Assembly: GCF_004345645.1 (NCBI RefSeq)
Contig: NZ_SLWS01000006.1
Span: forward strand, 62,001 to 126,000
Origin: Actinocrispum wychmicini
Lineage (GTDB): Bacteria; Actinomycetota; Actinomycetes; Mycobacteriales; Pseudonocardiaceae
DNA: 64,000 bases
Direction: 5' to 3'
Shown: positions 24,414 to 32,329 of the stretch, one piece after another
How positions within the stretch are numbered: position 1 is the stretch's first letter
Layout: every line of letters begins with the position of its first letter
Position numbers and translations under genes: made by a program
Notes under the pieces: model-generated
Seen by the model: only the letters and a program-made list of their open reading frames with translations
Database searches by the model: none
Told to the model about the DNA's origin: nothing

Positions 24414-24800
24414 GTGGACACCGAGCTGGCCAGGCTGGCCGACGGAAAGTACGTGCTGGTCACCACCTTTCGCCGGGACGGTACGCCGGTCGGCACACCC
24501 GTCTGGGTCTGCCGGGACGGCGAGTCCCTCGTGTTCTCGAGCGGACGGTCGACCGGCAAGGTCAAACGCCTCCGCAGGGACAACTCCGTCGAACTCGCGG
24601 CATGCGACATCCGGGGCATGTCCACAGGCGCGGTCGTGAAAGCCAAGGCGGAGTTGCTCGACGCGACGGACGCGGGGCGCATCCACAGGTTGCTGGCTCG
24701 GAAGTACGGATTCATCGCTCGTCTCACTTTCTGGGGTAGCAGGTTGCGACGTGGCCGGGAAGGCACAGTCTGCTTCGCTGTGACGTCAACTCTAGGTTGA
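24414..24800 (+). CDS. PPOX-class F420-dependent oxidoreductase
   Basis: A 128-residue split-barrel protein of the pyridoxine-5-phosphate-oxidase-like class. It has the GKYVLVTTFRRDGTPVGTPVWV opening strands and the STGKVKRLRRDN phosphate-binding segment found in actinobacterial F420H2-dependent reductases. These small proteins reduce biliverdin, nitro compounds or other flavin-like substrates. GTG 24414 follows the MOSC stop after a single base, so they are coupled. The last 16 bases of the gene lie inside the first palindrome of the next gene's control region. Confidence 0.9.
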   Translation: MDTELARLADGKYVLVTTFRRDGTPVGTPVWVCRDGESLVFSSGRSTGKVKRLRRDNSVELAACDIRGMSTGAVVKAKAELLDATDAGRIHRLLARKYGFIARLTFWGSRLRRGREGTVCFAVTSTLG

Positions 24801-24829
24801 CGGCAGCGCTGAGTCAACCTAGAGTTGAC
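24785..24829 (+). promoter_or_regulatory. Promoter with twin 17-bp palindromic operators
   Basis: Two 17-bp sites with GTCAAC/GTTGAC arms occupy 24785-24801 and 24813-24829, and the second is the exact reverse complement of the first. They lie over a -35 (TTGACG, 24797-24802) and a -10 (TAGAGT, 24820-24825) that are 17 bases apart, and the -10 is 7 bases before the ATG at 24833. Centre-to-centre spacing is 28 bp. The pair could also fold as an RNA hairpin at the end of the upstream transcript. Confidence 0.85.
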
Positions 24830-24832
24830 GGC

Positions 24833-25582
24833 ATGCGGAACACACCACGCCTCGGCGACCTGATCGACGTGATAGACGGTCTCCATCCGAACGGCGACCC
24901 ATTGAAGAAGCTCAGTGACGCCGTCCATCTGGCCCAGCACATGAACGAGCTGGCCGACCACCTGATCGGCCATTTCGTCGACCGCGCGCGGCACTCGGGC
25001 GCCTCCTGGACCGAGATCGGCCAGAACATGGGGGTGACCAAGCAGGCCGCCCAGAAGAGGTTCACCTCGAACGCCCCAGAACAGCTGGATCTCTCCCAGT
25101 TCGCCCGGTTCACCAACTACGCTCGCGAGGCCACAGTGGCAGCGCAGGGCGAGGCGCGTACCGGCGGACAAGCGACCATCGAACCCGGCCACATCCTCCT
25201 CGGGCTGTTGCACCAGCCGGAAGCCTTGGCCGCCAAGGCAATGGCCACGCTCGGGGCATCACCCGAAGCGGTCCGCGCCGCTGTCACGGCCAAGCTCGGC
25301 CCGCCCGCCGAGAACCCCCCGGGCGAACACATCCCCTTCTCCGGCGCGTCCAAGAAGGTCCTGGAACTGACGGTCCGCGAAGCCCTCAGATTGGGGCACA
25401 ACCATGTCGGCACAGAACACATCCTGTTGGGGTTACTCGCCTTAGGCACCAACGTGGCCGGCCCTGACGCCCTGGCCGCGCTCGACATCACCACTCCGCG
25501 CGTCGAGGCGGAGATCTCGGTGCACATCGCCAAGCACTCACCGGAAAGGGAACCCGCAGAAAAGCAAGAGTCTTCAGCGTGA
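24833..25582 (+). CDS. Clp-N-domain protein with N-terminal helix-turn-helix
   Basis: A 249-residue protein of two parts. Residues 56-78 contain a helix-turn-helix-like segment, ASWTEIGQNMGVTKQAAQKRF. Residues 91-232 hold two Clp repeat (ClpA/ClpC N-domain) units, with TIEPGHILLGLL in the first and VGTEHILLGLL in the second. No AAA+ ATPase module is present, so it cannot be a chaperone on its own. It resembles actinobacterial Clp-N proteins that may read substrates as ClpC adaptors while acting as DNA-binding regulators. The twin palindromes over its own promoter suggest autoregulation (inference). The start is ATG 24833, leaderless. Confidence 0.88.
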   Translation: MRNTPRLGDLIDVIDGLHPNGDPLKKLSDAVHLAQHMNELADHLIGHFVDRARHSGASWTEIGQNMGVTKQAAQKRFTSNAPEQLDLSQFARFTNYAREATVAAQGEARTGGQATIEPGHILLGLLHQPEALAAKAMATLGASPEAVRAAVTAKLGPPAENPPGEHIPFSGASKKVLELTVREALRLGHNHVGTEHILLGLLALGTNVAGPDALAALDITTPRVEAEISVHIAKHSPEREPAEKQESSA

Positions 25583-25671
25583 GCAACGGGCACATGCCGA
25601 AACATCGACCAACCTTTATCCGGCACTGTCCGGAGGATTGGAGGAGGAGCTTCGACGTCGCGGATGACGAC

Positions 25672-25934
25672 TTGTGCCACGTGGCTGAGCATTGGGTTCG
25701 CTTGCGCAGAACCAACCTGATCGAGTCGACGTTCGCCACTCAACCGGCACGCACCAAGGTCACCCAAGGCCCGGGATCCCGCGTGGCCGAGCTGGCGATG
25801 GCGTTCGACTCATCGACGGCACGCAAGCCCGCTGGCGCGCGGTGAACGCATCACACCTCGTCGCGCTCGTCCGCGTCGACGCCCGCTTCGACAATGGCCG
25901 ACTCGTCGAGCGGGGAGCGGCGGTGGCCTCGTGA
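25672..25934 (+). pseudogene. C-terminal remnant of an IS256-family (mutator) transposase
   Basis: Only the end of a transposase remains. Frame 1 gives AEHWVRLRRTNLIESTFAT followed by RTKVTQGPGSRVAELAMAF. After one or more indels near 25810, frame 3 continues with QARWRAVNASHLVALVRVDA and NGRLVERG. Together they match the last third of IS256-type transposases, including the conserved RTTNxIESTFAT and KVTKGPGSR blocks. The DDE catalytic residues are not present. No terminal inverted repeats were found, so this is an old, degraded insertion. Confidence 0.8.
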
Positions 25935-26300
25935 GCACGCCAGCTCACCCGACCGGCGGCACCCGGGAATGGCCCACCGACACGTTGACCGCGTTGCGGC
26001 TCGGTCAGCGACTGGTCACTGAGATACGAGCCTCTCGACCCGGCCGGCGGGCTTTCGTCGACATCACCCCGCTCATCACCCCTGCGGACGTCGAAGCCCG
26101 CAGCCAGGGCTGGGATACGAGCCGACTACGCCCGCACCTTCACACTGCAGTACTGGGACTACGACGGTGACCGGCTCGACGGCCTCGACCACAACATCGG
26201 AGCAGTCCTGATCAAGTCCGCGACCGCCGCCGGTGAATCGGAACTGGTCGCCATCCTCGAAGCGTGGGACCTACATCCCGAACAGTTTCGTTACCCGTGA
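25931..26300 (+). pseudogene. Frameshifted hypothetical gene next to the transposase remnant
   Basis: The gene starts at GTG 25931 in frame 2 (MSTPAHPTGGTREW...). At about 26090-26110 the coding signal moves to frame 3, reading RADYARTFTLQYWDYDGD and then IGAVLIKSATAAGE and LEAWDLHPEQFRYP before TGA at 26298-26300. Both halves have ordinary codon use and protein-like composition, so a single indel in one gene is the simplest explanation. I do not recognise the family. The break may be a true mutation or a sequencing error. Confidence 0.55.
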
Positions 26301-26658
26301 CGAACCAGCGATCCGAAATAGCCACCCAGGCCGAGGAGAACAAACAATCATCCACAGGTTGTTTGCTATCTCCCGCGACTGGACCACACGAGCCACACCC
26401 CGCCTGGGCATCTGCCTGAGCAGGCCGATCCTGGCGTCCGGAGTCGTGGTTGCGAATGGAGGCGGTTGGATGGAATGTGCTGGGCCCGCACCTCACCCGT
26501 GTTTCGCTGTCGGGTGGGCCGCTGCGGCGTTTGCCCCTCGATGGCTTGGGTAGCTCGGTCACGGTTGCCTCGGCCTGGCTGAGGGCAAGCCCCGGAGCCT
26601 GGCAGCTGGCTCGGGCGCGCGCGGCTCGGACTCGGGGCCTCGGTGATGGTAGTGGGTG
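26301..26658. other. Intergenic stretch, no gene seen
   Basis: No frame here has credible composition. A 7-bp inverted repeat (CAAACAA 26341-26347, TTGTTTG 26359-26365) surrounds TCATCCACA, which differs by one base from a DnaA box. It lies among insertion-element debris and downstream of priA, and probably represents decayed sequence. Confidence 0.5.
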
Positions 26659-27390
26659 TCAGCGGGTGGCGGCGAGAGCGTCGGGCAGGGTGAATGCTCC
26701 CGCGTACAAGGCCTTTCCGATGATCGCGCCTTCCAGGCCGTCGGGGACCAGCGTGGCGAGGGTGCGCAGGTCGTCCACACTGGACACGCCGCCGGAGGCG
26801 ATGACGGGGGCGTCGGTCCGGGCGCAGACTTCGCTCAGCAGGTCGATGTTGGGGCCGCGGAGGGTGCCGTCCTTGCTGACGTCGGTGACCACGTAGCGGG
26901 CGCAGCCGTCCCGGTCAAGGCGGTCGAGGACGTCCCAGAGGTCGCCGCCGTCCTCGGTCCAGCCGCGGGTGGCGAGACGGTGGCCAGCTTCGGTGATGCG
27001 CACGTCGAGGCCGACGGCGATCTTCTCGCCGTATTCACTGATGGCCTCGGCGCACCAGGTCGGGTTCTCCAGAGCGGCAGTGCCCAGGTTGACACGAGCG
27101 CAGCCGGTGCCGAGGGCGGCTTTCAAGGAGGTGTCGTCGCGGATGCCGCCGGACAGTTCGACCTGGATGTCCAGTTCGCCGACCAGGCGGGCCAGCAGTT
27201 CGCGGTTGGTGCCCCGGCCGAACGCGGCGTCCAAGTCGACCACGTGGATCCACTCGGCGCCGTCCCGCTGCCACGCGCGGGCGGCCTCGATCGGGTCGCC
27301 ATATCCGGTCTCGGTGCCGGCTTCGCCCTGGACCAGCCGGACAGCCCGGCCGTCGACAACATCAACTGCGGGAAGGAGCGTGAACGTCAC
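26659..27390 (-). CDS. priA: Bifunctional HisA/TrpF phosphoribosyl isomerase PriA
   Basis: A 243-residue TIM barrel that isomerises ProFAR for histidine synthesis and, in actinobacteria, phosphoribosylanthranilate for tryptophan synthesis. The two catalytic aspartates lie in LLPAVDVVDGRAVRLVQG and VVTDVSKDGTLRGPN. The family arginine in GGIRDD is present, as are the phosphate loops SGGVSS and IIGKALYAG. The absence of trpF in the trp operon of this window fits PriA covering both steps. I start it at GTG 27390 because TAGAGT (27398-27403, minus strand) lies 7 bases upstream; GTG 27399 is an alternative. It is followed by insertion-element debris rather than hisF. Confidence 0.96.
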   Translation of the reverse strand: MTFTLLPAVDVVDGRAVRLVQGEAGTETGYGDPIEAARAWQRDGAEWIHVVDLDAAFGRGTNRELLARLVGELDIQVELSGGIRDDTSLKAALGTGCARVNLGTAALENPTWCAEAISEYGEKIAVGLDVRITEAGHRLATRGWTEDGGDLWDVLDRLDRDGCARYVVTDVSKDGTLRGPNIDLLSEVCARTDAPVIASGGVSSVDDLRTLATLVPDGLEGAIIGKALYAGAFTLPDALAATR

Positions 27391-27600
27391 GGCGGACACT
27401 CTACGTGCCGACCGCGGCGGCGAGGGCAGCCAGACCAGCTAAGCGTTCCAGGAACTTGGGTGAGGATATTCGCGCTGTCCACTGCCTAGGAAGAATTCCG
27501 ACGATGTGCGCTGTCTCCCAACTGAACACAATGGAGTGTTGGCCCGGCATACGGACAGTCACGGCCGACGTTGGCCGCGGGTCGTTGTGACCACGCGGGT
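27391..27600. other. Intergenic gap between hisH and priA with priA promoter
   Basis: The gap is about 210 bases and less GC-rich than its neighbours. It holds the leaderless -10 (TAGAGT, 27398-27403, minus strand) of priA and breaks the his cluster into separately transcribed parts. A 67-codon minus-strand frame covers most of it but has no recognisable features. Confidence 0.5.
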
Positions 27601-28230
27601 TCATCGCAGGGAGTTCAACCAGTTGTCCAGGACGTGCGCGCCCGCGTCCCCGGACTTCTCCGGGTGGAACTGGGTCGCGGACAGGGCACCGTTCTCCACC
27701 GCTGCGACGAAGTCACAGCCGTGGTTCGCCCAGGTCACCAGGGGTGCCGCGAGCGTTTCGTCGGGTTCGAGCTCCCACTTGCGGACACCGTACGAGTGGA
27801 CGAAGTAGAACCGCGAGTCCGTGGGCAGTCCGTCGAACAACGTCGTGCCATCAGGGATCCGGACAGTGTTCCATCCCATGTGCGGCACCACGTCCGCTTC
27901 GAGCCGTTCGACCGTGCCAGGCCACTCGTCACAACCGTCGGTCTCGGCACCGTGCTCGATACCCCGGCTGAACAGGATCTGCATCCCCACACAGATCCCC
28001 AGCACCGGCCGCCCACCAGCAAGGCGCGTGCCGATGATCCGTTCACCCCGCACGGCTTTCAACTGAGCCATGCACGCGGCGAACGCACCCACACCTGGCA
28101 CCACCAAACCGTCCGCGTCGAGCGCCGCACGATGGTCAGCCGTCACCTCGACGTCCGCGCCAACACGCTTGAGGGCGCGTTCGGCGGAGCGAAGGTTCCC
28201 CGACCCATAGTCCAACACGACAACTCGCAC
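27601..28230 (-). CDS. hisH: Imidazole glycerol phosphate synthase, glutaminase subunit
   Basis: A 209-residue class I glutamine amidotransferase that feeds ammonia to HisF. The nucleophile Cys lies in GICVGMQ, and the His/Glu of the triad lie in QFHPEKSGDAG. Length is normal. The GTG at 28230 has no ribosome binding site but TAGACT (28237-28242, minus strand) lies 6 bases upstream, so transcription probably starts at the initiation codon. It is separated from SRPBCC and hisB by a G-rich repeat tract, unlike the compact his operons of mycobacteria. Confidence 0.96.
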   Translation of the reverse strand: MRVVVLDYGSGNLRSAERALKRVGADVEVTADHRAALDADGLVVPGVGAFAACMAQLKAVRGERIIGTRLAGGRPVLGICVGMQILFSRGIEHGAETDGCDEWPGTVERLEADVVPHMGWNTVRIPDGTTLFDGLPTDSRFYFVHSYGVRKWELEPDETLAAPLVTWANHGCDFVAAVENGALSATQFHPEKSGDAGAHVLDNWLNSLR

Positions 28231-28623
28231 GCCCTGAGTCTACTGGGCAAGCCCCGTCAGCCCCCGCACCGGATTCGGAGCCCCGAAATTGTCGGTGCCC
28301 TCCGCTAACGTTGAAATCGGGGGTCCCCCTCGAAGGGGACGCCTGTCGCGGCGTGGAACGACGGGAGTGCGGATCGACGGACCAACCGGACAGTGCACCA
28401 GCGAACAACGCCACCAGCTAACCGTGCCATCAACTGACGGCCGGCTGGGGTTACGGCCGGCCGGGGTTACGGCGGTCGGAATGACGGCGGTCGGAAATGA
28501 CGGGTGCAGCGACGGAATGGGGTCGGGCGGGGCGTTGGGTTGGGCTGGTTGAGTTGGGCTGGTTGAGTTGGGTTGAGTTGGGTGAGGCGGCGGATTGGGT
28601 GGGTGGGTGGGTGGGTGGGTGGG
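28231..28623. repeat. Intergenic G-rich repeat tract with seven GGGT units
   Basis: The gap between SRPBCC and hisH has no credible gene. At 28540-28567 TTGGGCTGGTTGAG occurs twice in tandem, followed by shorter TTGGGT(T)GAG units. Then GGGT is repeated seven times from 28597 to 28624, enough for an intramolecular G-quadruplex on the plus strand, which is the template strand for the his genes. A hairpin with GTCCCC and GGGGAC arms lies near 28324-28341. Confidence 0.85.
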
Positions 28624-29070
28624 TCAGGATGATTCGACTGCGGTTTTGATTCGTTGGGCGAAGGCTGGGGCGTCTTTCTTTGCTTGGCTGAGGGCTATGC
28701 CTACCAGCAGTTTGCCGATTCCGTGGCCTTCCAGGGCGTTGAAGATTCTCAGGCGGGTCTTTCCTTCTCCCGCGGATTCCAGGTCGTAGCCGCCTTCGCG
28801 GGAGGTGACGATGTTCTTGGAGGTTTCCGACCAGCGGATTTTTTGGTTCGGTTCCAGTTCGGTGATTCGGATTTCTCGGTTTGTCTTCATTCCGGCGTCT
28901 TTTACCGTGCTGGTGAAGACCGTTCCTACTTGGGTGGGGCCGTCCGGGGTTTTCTCGATGGTCAGCACTCGGGGGCTGAAGTCGGGGTCGTTCGTGCCTT
29001 CGGACAGGTAGACGAAGACTTCCTCGACTGGGCGATCGATTTCCACGGTGGCTTCGAACTGGCCGGTCAT
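28624..29070 (-). CDS. SRPBCC-family protein
   Basis: A 148-residue START/polyketide-cyclase-like protein of the SRPBCC superfamily, which forms a helix-grip fold around a hydrophobic ligand. The opening MTGQFEATVEIDRPVEEVFVYLSEGTN is the classic first strand and helix, followed by PRVLTIEK and a WSETSKNI block, with an amphipathic C-terminal helix. No catalytic residue set is evident, and the family is functionally broad. The ATG at 29070 has AAGGAG 6 bases upstream. It sits between the 51-residue membrane gene and hisH; whether it belongs to histidine metabolism is unclear. Confidence 0.9.
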   Translation of the reverse strand: MTGQFEATVEIDRPVEEVFVYLSEGTNDPDFSPRVLTIEKTPDGPTQVGTVFTSTVKDAGMKTNREIRITELEPNQKIRWSETSKNIVTSREGGYDLESAGEGKTRLRIFNALEGHGIGKLLVGIALSQAKKDAPAFAQRIKTAVESS

Positions 29071-29104
29071 GCCCGCTCCTTCCGGTCCGCCCCTGGCCCG
29101 CCTA

Positions 29105-29260
29105 TTAGAGCATCCAGGCGACCGCCCCGCCGAGGGCCAACGCCGCCAGGAGGCCGAGCAGGAGTGCGAACACCTTCGCTGTCTTCCAGGCCGCGTACAC
29201 CCCGCCGGCGAGGAATCCGGCGACCACGATCAGGCCGATGACGGCGACTTCCTTGGGCAC
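29105..29260 (-). CDS. 51-residue membrane protein coupled to hisB
   Basis: A short gene that starts with GTG 29260, sharing one base with the hisB stop (TAGTG). It ends at TAA 29105-29107. The 51-residue product has two hydrophobic segments (about residues 5-23, VAVIGLIVVAGFLAGGVYAA, and 29-50) joined by a WKTAK turn with positive charges. The overlap and clean codon use make it a real gene. It resembles small membrane proteins often placed after hisB in actinobacterial his operons. Function unknown; no catalytic residues are visible. Confidence 0.75.
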   Translation of the reverse strand: MPKEVAVIGLIVVAGFLAGGVYAAWKTAKVFALLLGLLAALALGGAVAWML

Positions 29261-29859
29261 TACAGGACACCCTTCGTGGAGGGGACGCCGCTGGCCCGCG
29301 GGTCCGGTTCCACCGCCGCCCGCAGGGCCCTGGCCACCGCTTTGAACTGGGCTTCGGTGATGTGATGTGGGTCCCGGCCGTGGATCACCCGGATGTGCAG
29401 CGCGATCCCGGCGTGGAAGGCCAGTGAGTCGAACACGTGCCGGTTCAGCACGAACGGGTAGTTCCCGCCGATCGTGAACGTGTCGAACTGCGGCGGTTCG
29501 CCGACGTGGACGCAGTAGGGGCGGCCGGAGACGTCCACGGCGGCGTGGGCGAGTGTCTCGTCCATGGGGATCCAGGCGTCGCCGAAGCGGCGGATGCCGG
29601 CTTTGGTGCCGAGGGCTTCGCGGATGGCCTGGCCGAGGACGATCGCGGTGTCCTCCACGGTGTGGTGGGCGTCGATCTCGATGTCGCCGGTGGCGCGGGC
29701 GACCAGGTCGAACGAGCCGTGCGCGCCGAACGCGGTGAGCATGTGGTCGTAGAACGGCACTCCGGTGCCGACGTCGAGTTTGCCGGTGCCGTCCAGGTCG
29801 ATCTCGACCCGGACGGACGACTCCTTCGTGGTCCGCTCGACCTTGCCGATCCGATTCAC
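29260..29859 (-). CDS. hisB: Imidazoleglycerol-phosphate dehydratase
   Basis: A 199-residue manganese enzyme that dehydrates imidazole glycerol phosphate to imidazole acetol phosphate. The metal ligands lie in the two repeats: FYDHMLTAFGAHG with DAHHTVED, and the HGRDPHHITEAQFKA block. It is the monofunctional form without the phosphatase domain. GTG 29859 overlaps the hisC stop by GTGA, and its stop touches the small membrane gene, so hisD-hisC-hisB-membrane protein form one coupled operon. Confidence 0.97.
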   Translation of the reverse strand: MNRIGKVERTTKESSVRVEIDLDGTGKLDVGTGVPFYDHMLTAFGAHGSFDLVARATGDIEIDAHHTVEDTAIVLGQAIREALGTKAGIRRFGDAWIPMDETLAHAAVDVSGRPYCVHVGEPPQFDTFTIGGNYPFVLNRHVFDSLAFHAGIALHIRVIHGRDPHHITEAQFKAVARALRAAVEPDPRASGVPSTKGVL

Positions 29860-30941
29860 CCGATGATCTCCTTACTGGCCGCCAGGAAGGCGTCGTTCTC
29901 GTCCGGTGCCCCGATCGTCACGCGCAGGTGCCCCTTGATGCCCACGTCCCGGATCAGCACCCCGCGGTCCAGGTAGGCCTGCCAGGCGTCCGGCGAGAAC
30001 GGTCCGAACAGGACGAAGTTGGCGTCGCTCGGCACCACTGTGAAGCCCATGCCGGCAAGCGCGGCCACCACACGTTCGCGCTCGGCGACGAGTTGCGCTA
30101 CCGAGGCGAGGGTCGCGTCCGCGTGCCGCAGGGCGGCTCGCGCGGCGGCCTGGGTGAGGACCGACAGGTGATAGGGCAAGCGCACGAGTTGCAGGGCGTC
30201 GACCACCGCAGGGGCCGCGATCAGGTAGCCGAGCCGGCCGCCGGCGAAGGCGAAGGCTTTGCTCATCGTGCGGGTCACGATCAGCTTGTCCGCGTACTCG
30301 TCCAGTAGGGACACCGCGCTGGGGCGGCTGGAGAACTCCGCGTACGCCTCGTCCACGACGACCATGCCGGGCGCCCCGGACACGAGCTCGCGCAGGTCGT
30401 CCAGGGGCACGGACTGGCCGGTCGGGTTGTTGGGGCTGGTCACGAACGTCAGGTCCGGCTGTCGGTCCCGCAGGATCGCCATGGCCTGGTCGACGTCCAG
30501 GGAGAAGTCCGGGCGACGCGGCGTGGGCGCCCACTCCGTGCGGGTGCCGGCCGCGATGATCGGGTGCATCGAGTAGGACGGTTCGAACCCCAACGCGACC
30601 CGGCCGGGCCCGCCGAACGCCTGCAGGATTTCCTGCAGGATCTCGTTCGAACCGTTGGCGGCCCATACATCCGCGCCGCTGACCGAAAATCCTGCGCTCT
30701 GGGAGATGTACGCCGCAAGATCCGCACGGAGGTCCACCGCGTCCCGGTCCGGGTAGCGGTGCAGGTCACGGGCCACGACAGCGATCGACCGGGTCACGTC
30801 GTCGACGAGTGCGGGCGGTGGCGGATACGGGTTCTCGTTGGTGTTCAGCCGGACTGCCACGTCCAGTTGCGGCGCGCCGTACGGTGTGCGGCCGCGCAGG
30901 TCGTCGCGGAGCGGCAGGTCTGCGAGCTTGACGTCTTTCAC
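29856..30941 (-). CDS. hisC: Histidinol-phosphate aminotransferase
   Basis: A 361-residue PLP enzyme that moves an amino group from glutamate to imidazole acetol phosphate. Family blocks visible are LNTNENPYPPPP, the SNEILQ helix, SPNNPTGQSVP, VVDEAYAEF, the PLP lysine in TMSKAFAFAG, and RVTIGAPDEN near the end. GTG 30941 overlaps the hisD stop by GTGA and replaces a much longer open frame that runs antisense-like into hisD. Length fits actinobacterial HisC. Confidence 0.97.
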   Translation of the reverse strand: MKDVKLADLPLRDDLRGRTPYGAPQLDVAVRLNTNENPYPPPPALVDDVTRSIAVVARDLHRYPDRDAVDLRADLAAYISQSAGFSVSGADVWAANGSNEILQEILQAFGGPGRVALGFEPSYSMHPIIAAGTRTEWAPTPRRPDFSLDVDQAMAILRDRQPDLTFVTSPNNPTGQSVPLDDLRELVSGAPGMVVVDEAYAEFSSRPSAVSLLDEYADKLIVTRTMSKAFAFAGGRLGYLIAAPAVVDALQLVRLPYHLSVLTQAAARAALRHADATLASVAQLVAERERVVAALAGMGFTVVPSDANFVLFGPFSPDAWQAYLDRGVLIRDVGIKGHLRVTIGAPDENDAFLAASKEIIG

Positions 30942-32263
30942 GGGGTTTCGTCCTGGAATCGGGCGGCCACAGCCTGGCCGTGCGCGGGCAGGTCCTCGGC
31001 GTTCGCGAGCGCGATCACCTTGCTCGCGACCTCCCGGAGCGCGTCCTTCGAGTAGTCCACCACGTGGATGCCCTTCAGGAACGTCTGCACCGAGAGGCCC
31101 GACGAATGTCGGGCACAGCCGCCCGTCGGCAGCACATGGTTCGAACCCGCACAGTAATCCCCAAGGGACACAGGCGAATGAGCGCCGACGAACACCGCGC
31201 CGGCATTCCGCACCCGCGCGGCCACCGAACGCGCCGAAGCGGTCTGGATCTCCAGGTGCTCGGCGGCGTACGCGTCGACGACTGTCAACCCGTCGTCCAC
31301 AGTGGACACCAGGACGCAGCCGGACTGCTTGCCTGTCAACGCGGTCAGCACCCGCTCGTTGTGCTTGGTCGCGTTCACCTGGCGACTCAGCTCGACGTCC
31401 ACCGCGTCCGCCAGCTCCGGTGACGTGGTGACGAGGACGCTCGCCGCCAAGGTGTCGTGTTCGGCCTGGCTGATCAGGTCCGCGGCCACGTGCACCGGGT
31501 CGGCCGAGCCGTCCGCGAGGATCGCGATCTCGGTCGGGCCGGCCTCCGAGTCGATCCCGATCAGCCCCCTGAGCAGGCGTTTCGCCGCTGTCAAGTAGAT
31601 GTTCCCCGGGCCGGTGACCATGTCGACCGACTCCAGCACAGCACCGTCGGTGTCCGTCCCGCCGTACGCCAGCAACGCGACGGCCTGCGCGCCGCCCACG
31701 GCCCACACCTCTTCGACGCCCAACAGTGCGCACGCGGCGAGCACAGTCGGGTGCGGCAGGCCGTTGTAGTCCTTCTGCGGCGGCGAACACACGACGAGCG
31801 ACTCGACACCCGCGGTCTGCGCGGGAACGACGTTCATGACGACGCTCGACGGATACACCGCGAGGCCACCCGGCGCGTACAAGCCCACACGACGCACCGG
31901 AACCCAGCGTTCGGTCACCGTGCCACCGTCCACGACCGTCGTCGTGGTGTCCGCACGGCGCTGGTCGGCGTGCACCACCCGAGCCCGTTTGATGGACTCC
32001 AGCAGCGCCTCCCGGACCGCTGGGTCCAACGACGCCTCAGCCTCGGCCAACGACGCCGCCGGCACACGCACCGAAGCGGGCCGGACCTGGTCGAACTGCT
32101 CGGTGTACGCCAGCACGGCCTCGACCCCGCGATGACGGACCGCGTCGACCACCGGACGGACGCGGTCGAGCACCGCGTCCACGTCCATTTCCGCCCGGGG
32201 CAGGGCGGCCCGCAGCTCGGCGGGCGACGGGACACGTCCACGCAGGTCGATACGGCTGAGCAT
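30938..32263 (-). CDS. hisD: Histidinol dehydrogenase
   Basis: A 441-residue zinc enzyme that oxidises histidinol to histidine in two NAD-dependent steps, the last of the pathway. Blocks visible are GLYAPGGLAVYPSSVVMN, VTGPGNIYLTAAKR, the zinc region with SQAEHD, and GDYCAGSNHVLPTGG. The ATG at 32263 lacks a ribosome binding site, but TACCCT (32270-32275, minus strand) is 6 bases upstream, so the hisDCB transcript is probably leaderless. It heads the operon. Confidence 0.97.
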   Translation of the reverse strand: MLSRIDLRGRVPSPAELRAALPRAEMDVDAVLDRVRPVVDAVRHRGVEAVLAYTEQFDQVRPASVRVPAASLAEAEASLDPAVREALLESIKRARVVHADQRRADTTTTVVDGGTVTERWVPVRRVGLYAPGGLAVYPSSVVMNVVPAQTAGVESLVVCSPPQKDYNGLPHPTVLAACALLGVEEVWAVGGAQAVALLAYGGTDTDGAVLESVDMVTGPGNIYLTAAKRLLRGLIGIDSEAGPTEIAILADGSADPVHVAADLISQAEHDTLAASVLVTTSPELADAVDVELSRQVNATKHNERVLTALTGKQSGCVLVSTVDDGLTVVDAYAAEHLEIQTASARSVAARVRNAGAVFVGAHSPVSLGDYCAGSNHVLPTGGCARHSSGLSVQTFLKGIHVVDYSKDALREVASKVIALANAEDLPAHGQAVAARFQDETP

Positions 32264-32329
32264 GGCTCAAGGGTAAGGGTCCGCGCCGAGAAGCATGTCG
32301 ATGCCTGGCCCGCCGGCCCGCGAAACGGC

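Noticed and set aside
26341..26365. DnaA box within an inverted repeat (origin-like)
   Set aside because: A single one-mismatch box in insertion debris; no cluster of boxes or dnaA/dnaN genes.
27401..27604. 67-residue minus-strand frame between hisH and priA
   Set aside because: No clear start signal or recognisable features, and the priA promoter lies inside it.
28136..28414. 92-residue minus-strand frame upstream of hisH
   Set aside because: Arg/Gly/Ser-rich composition, overlaps the hisH start in another phase, and no start signal.
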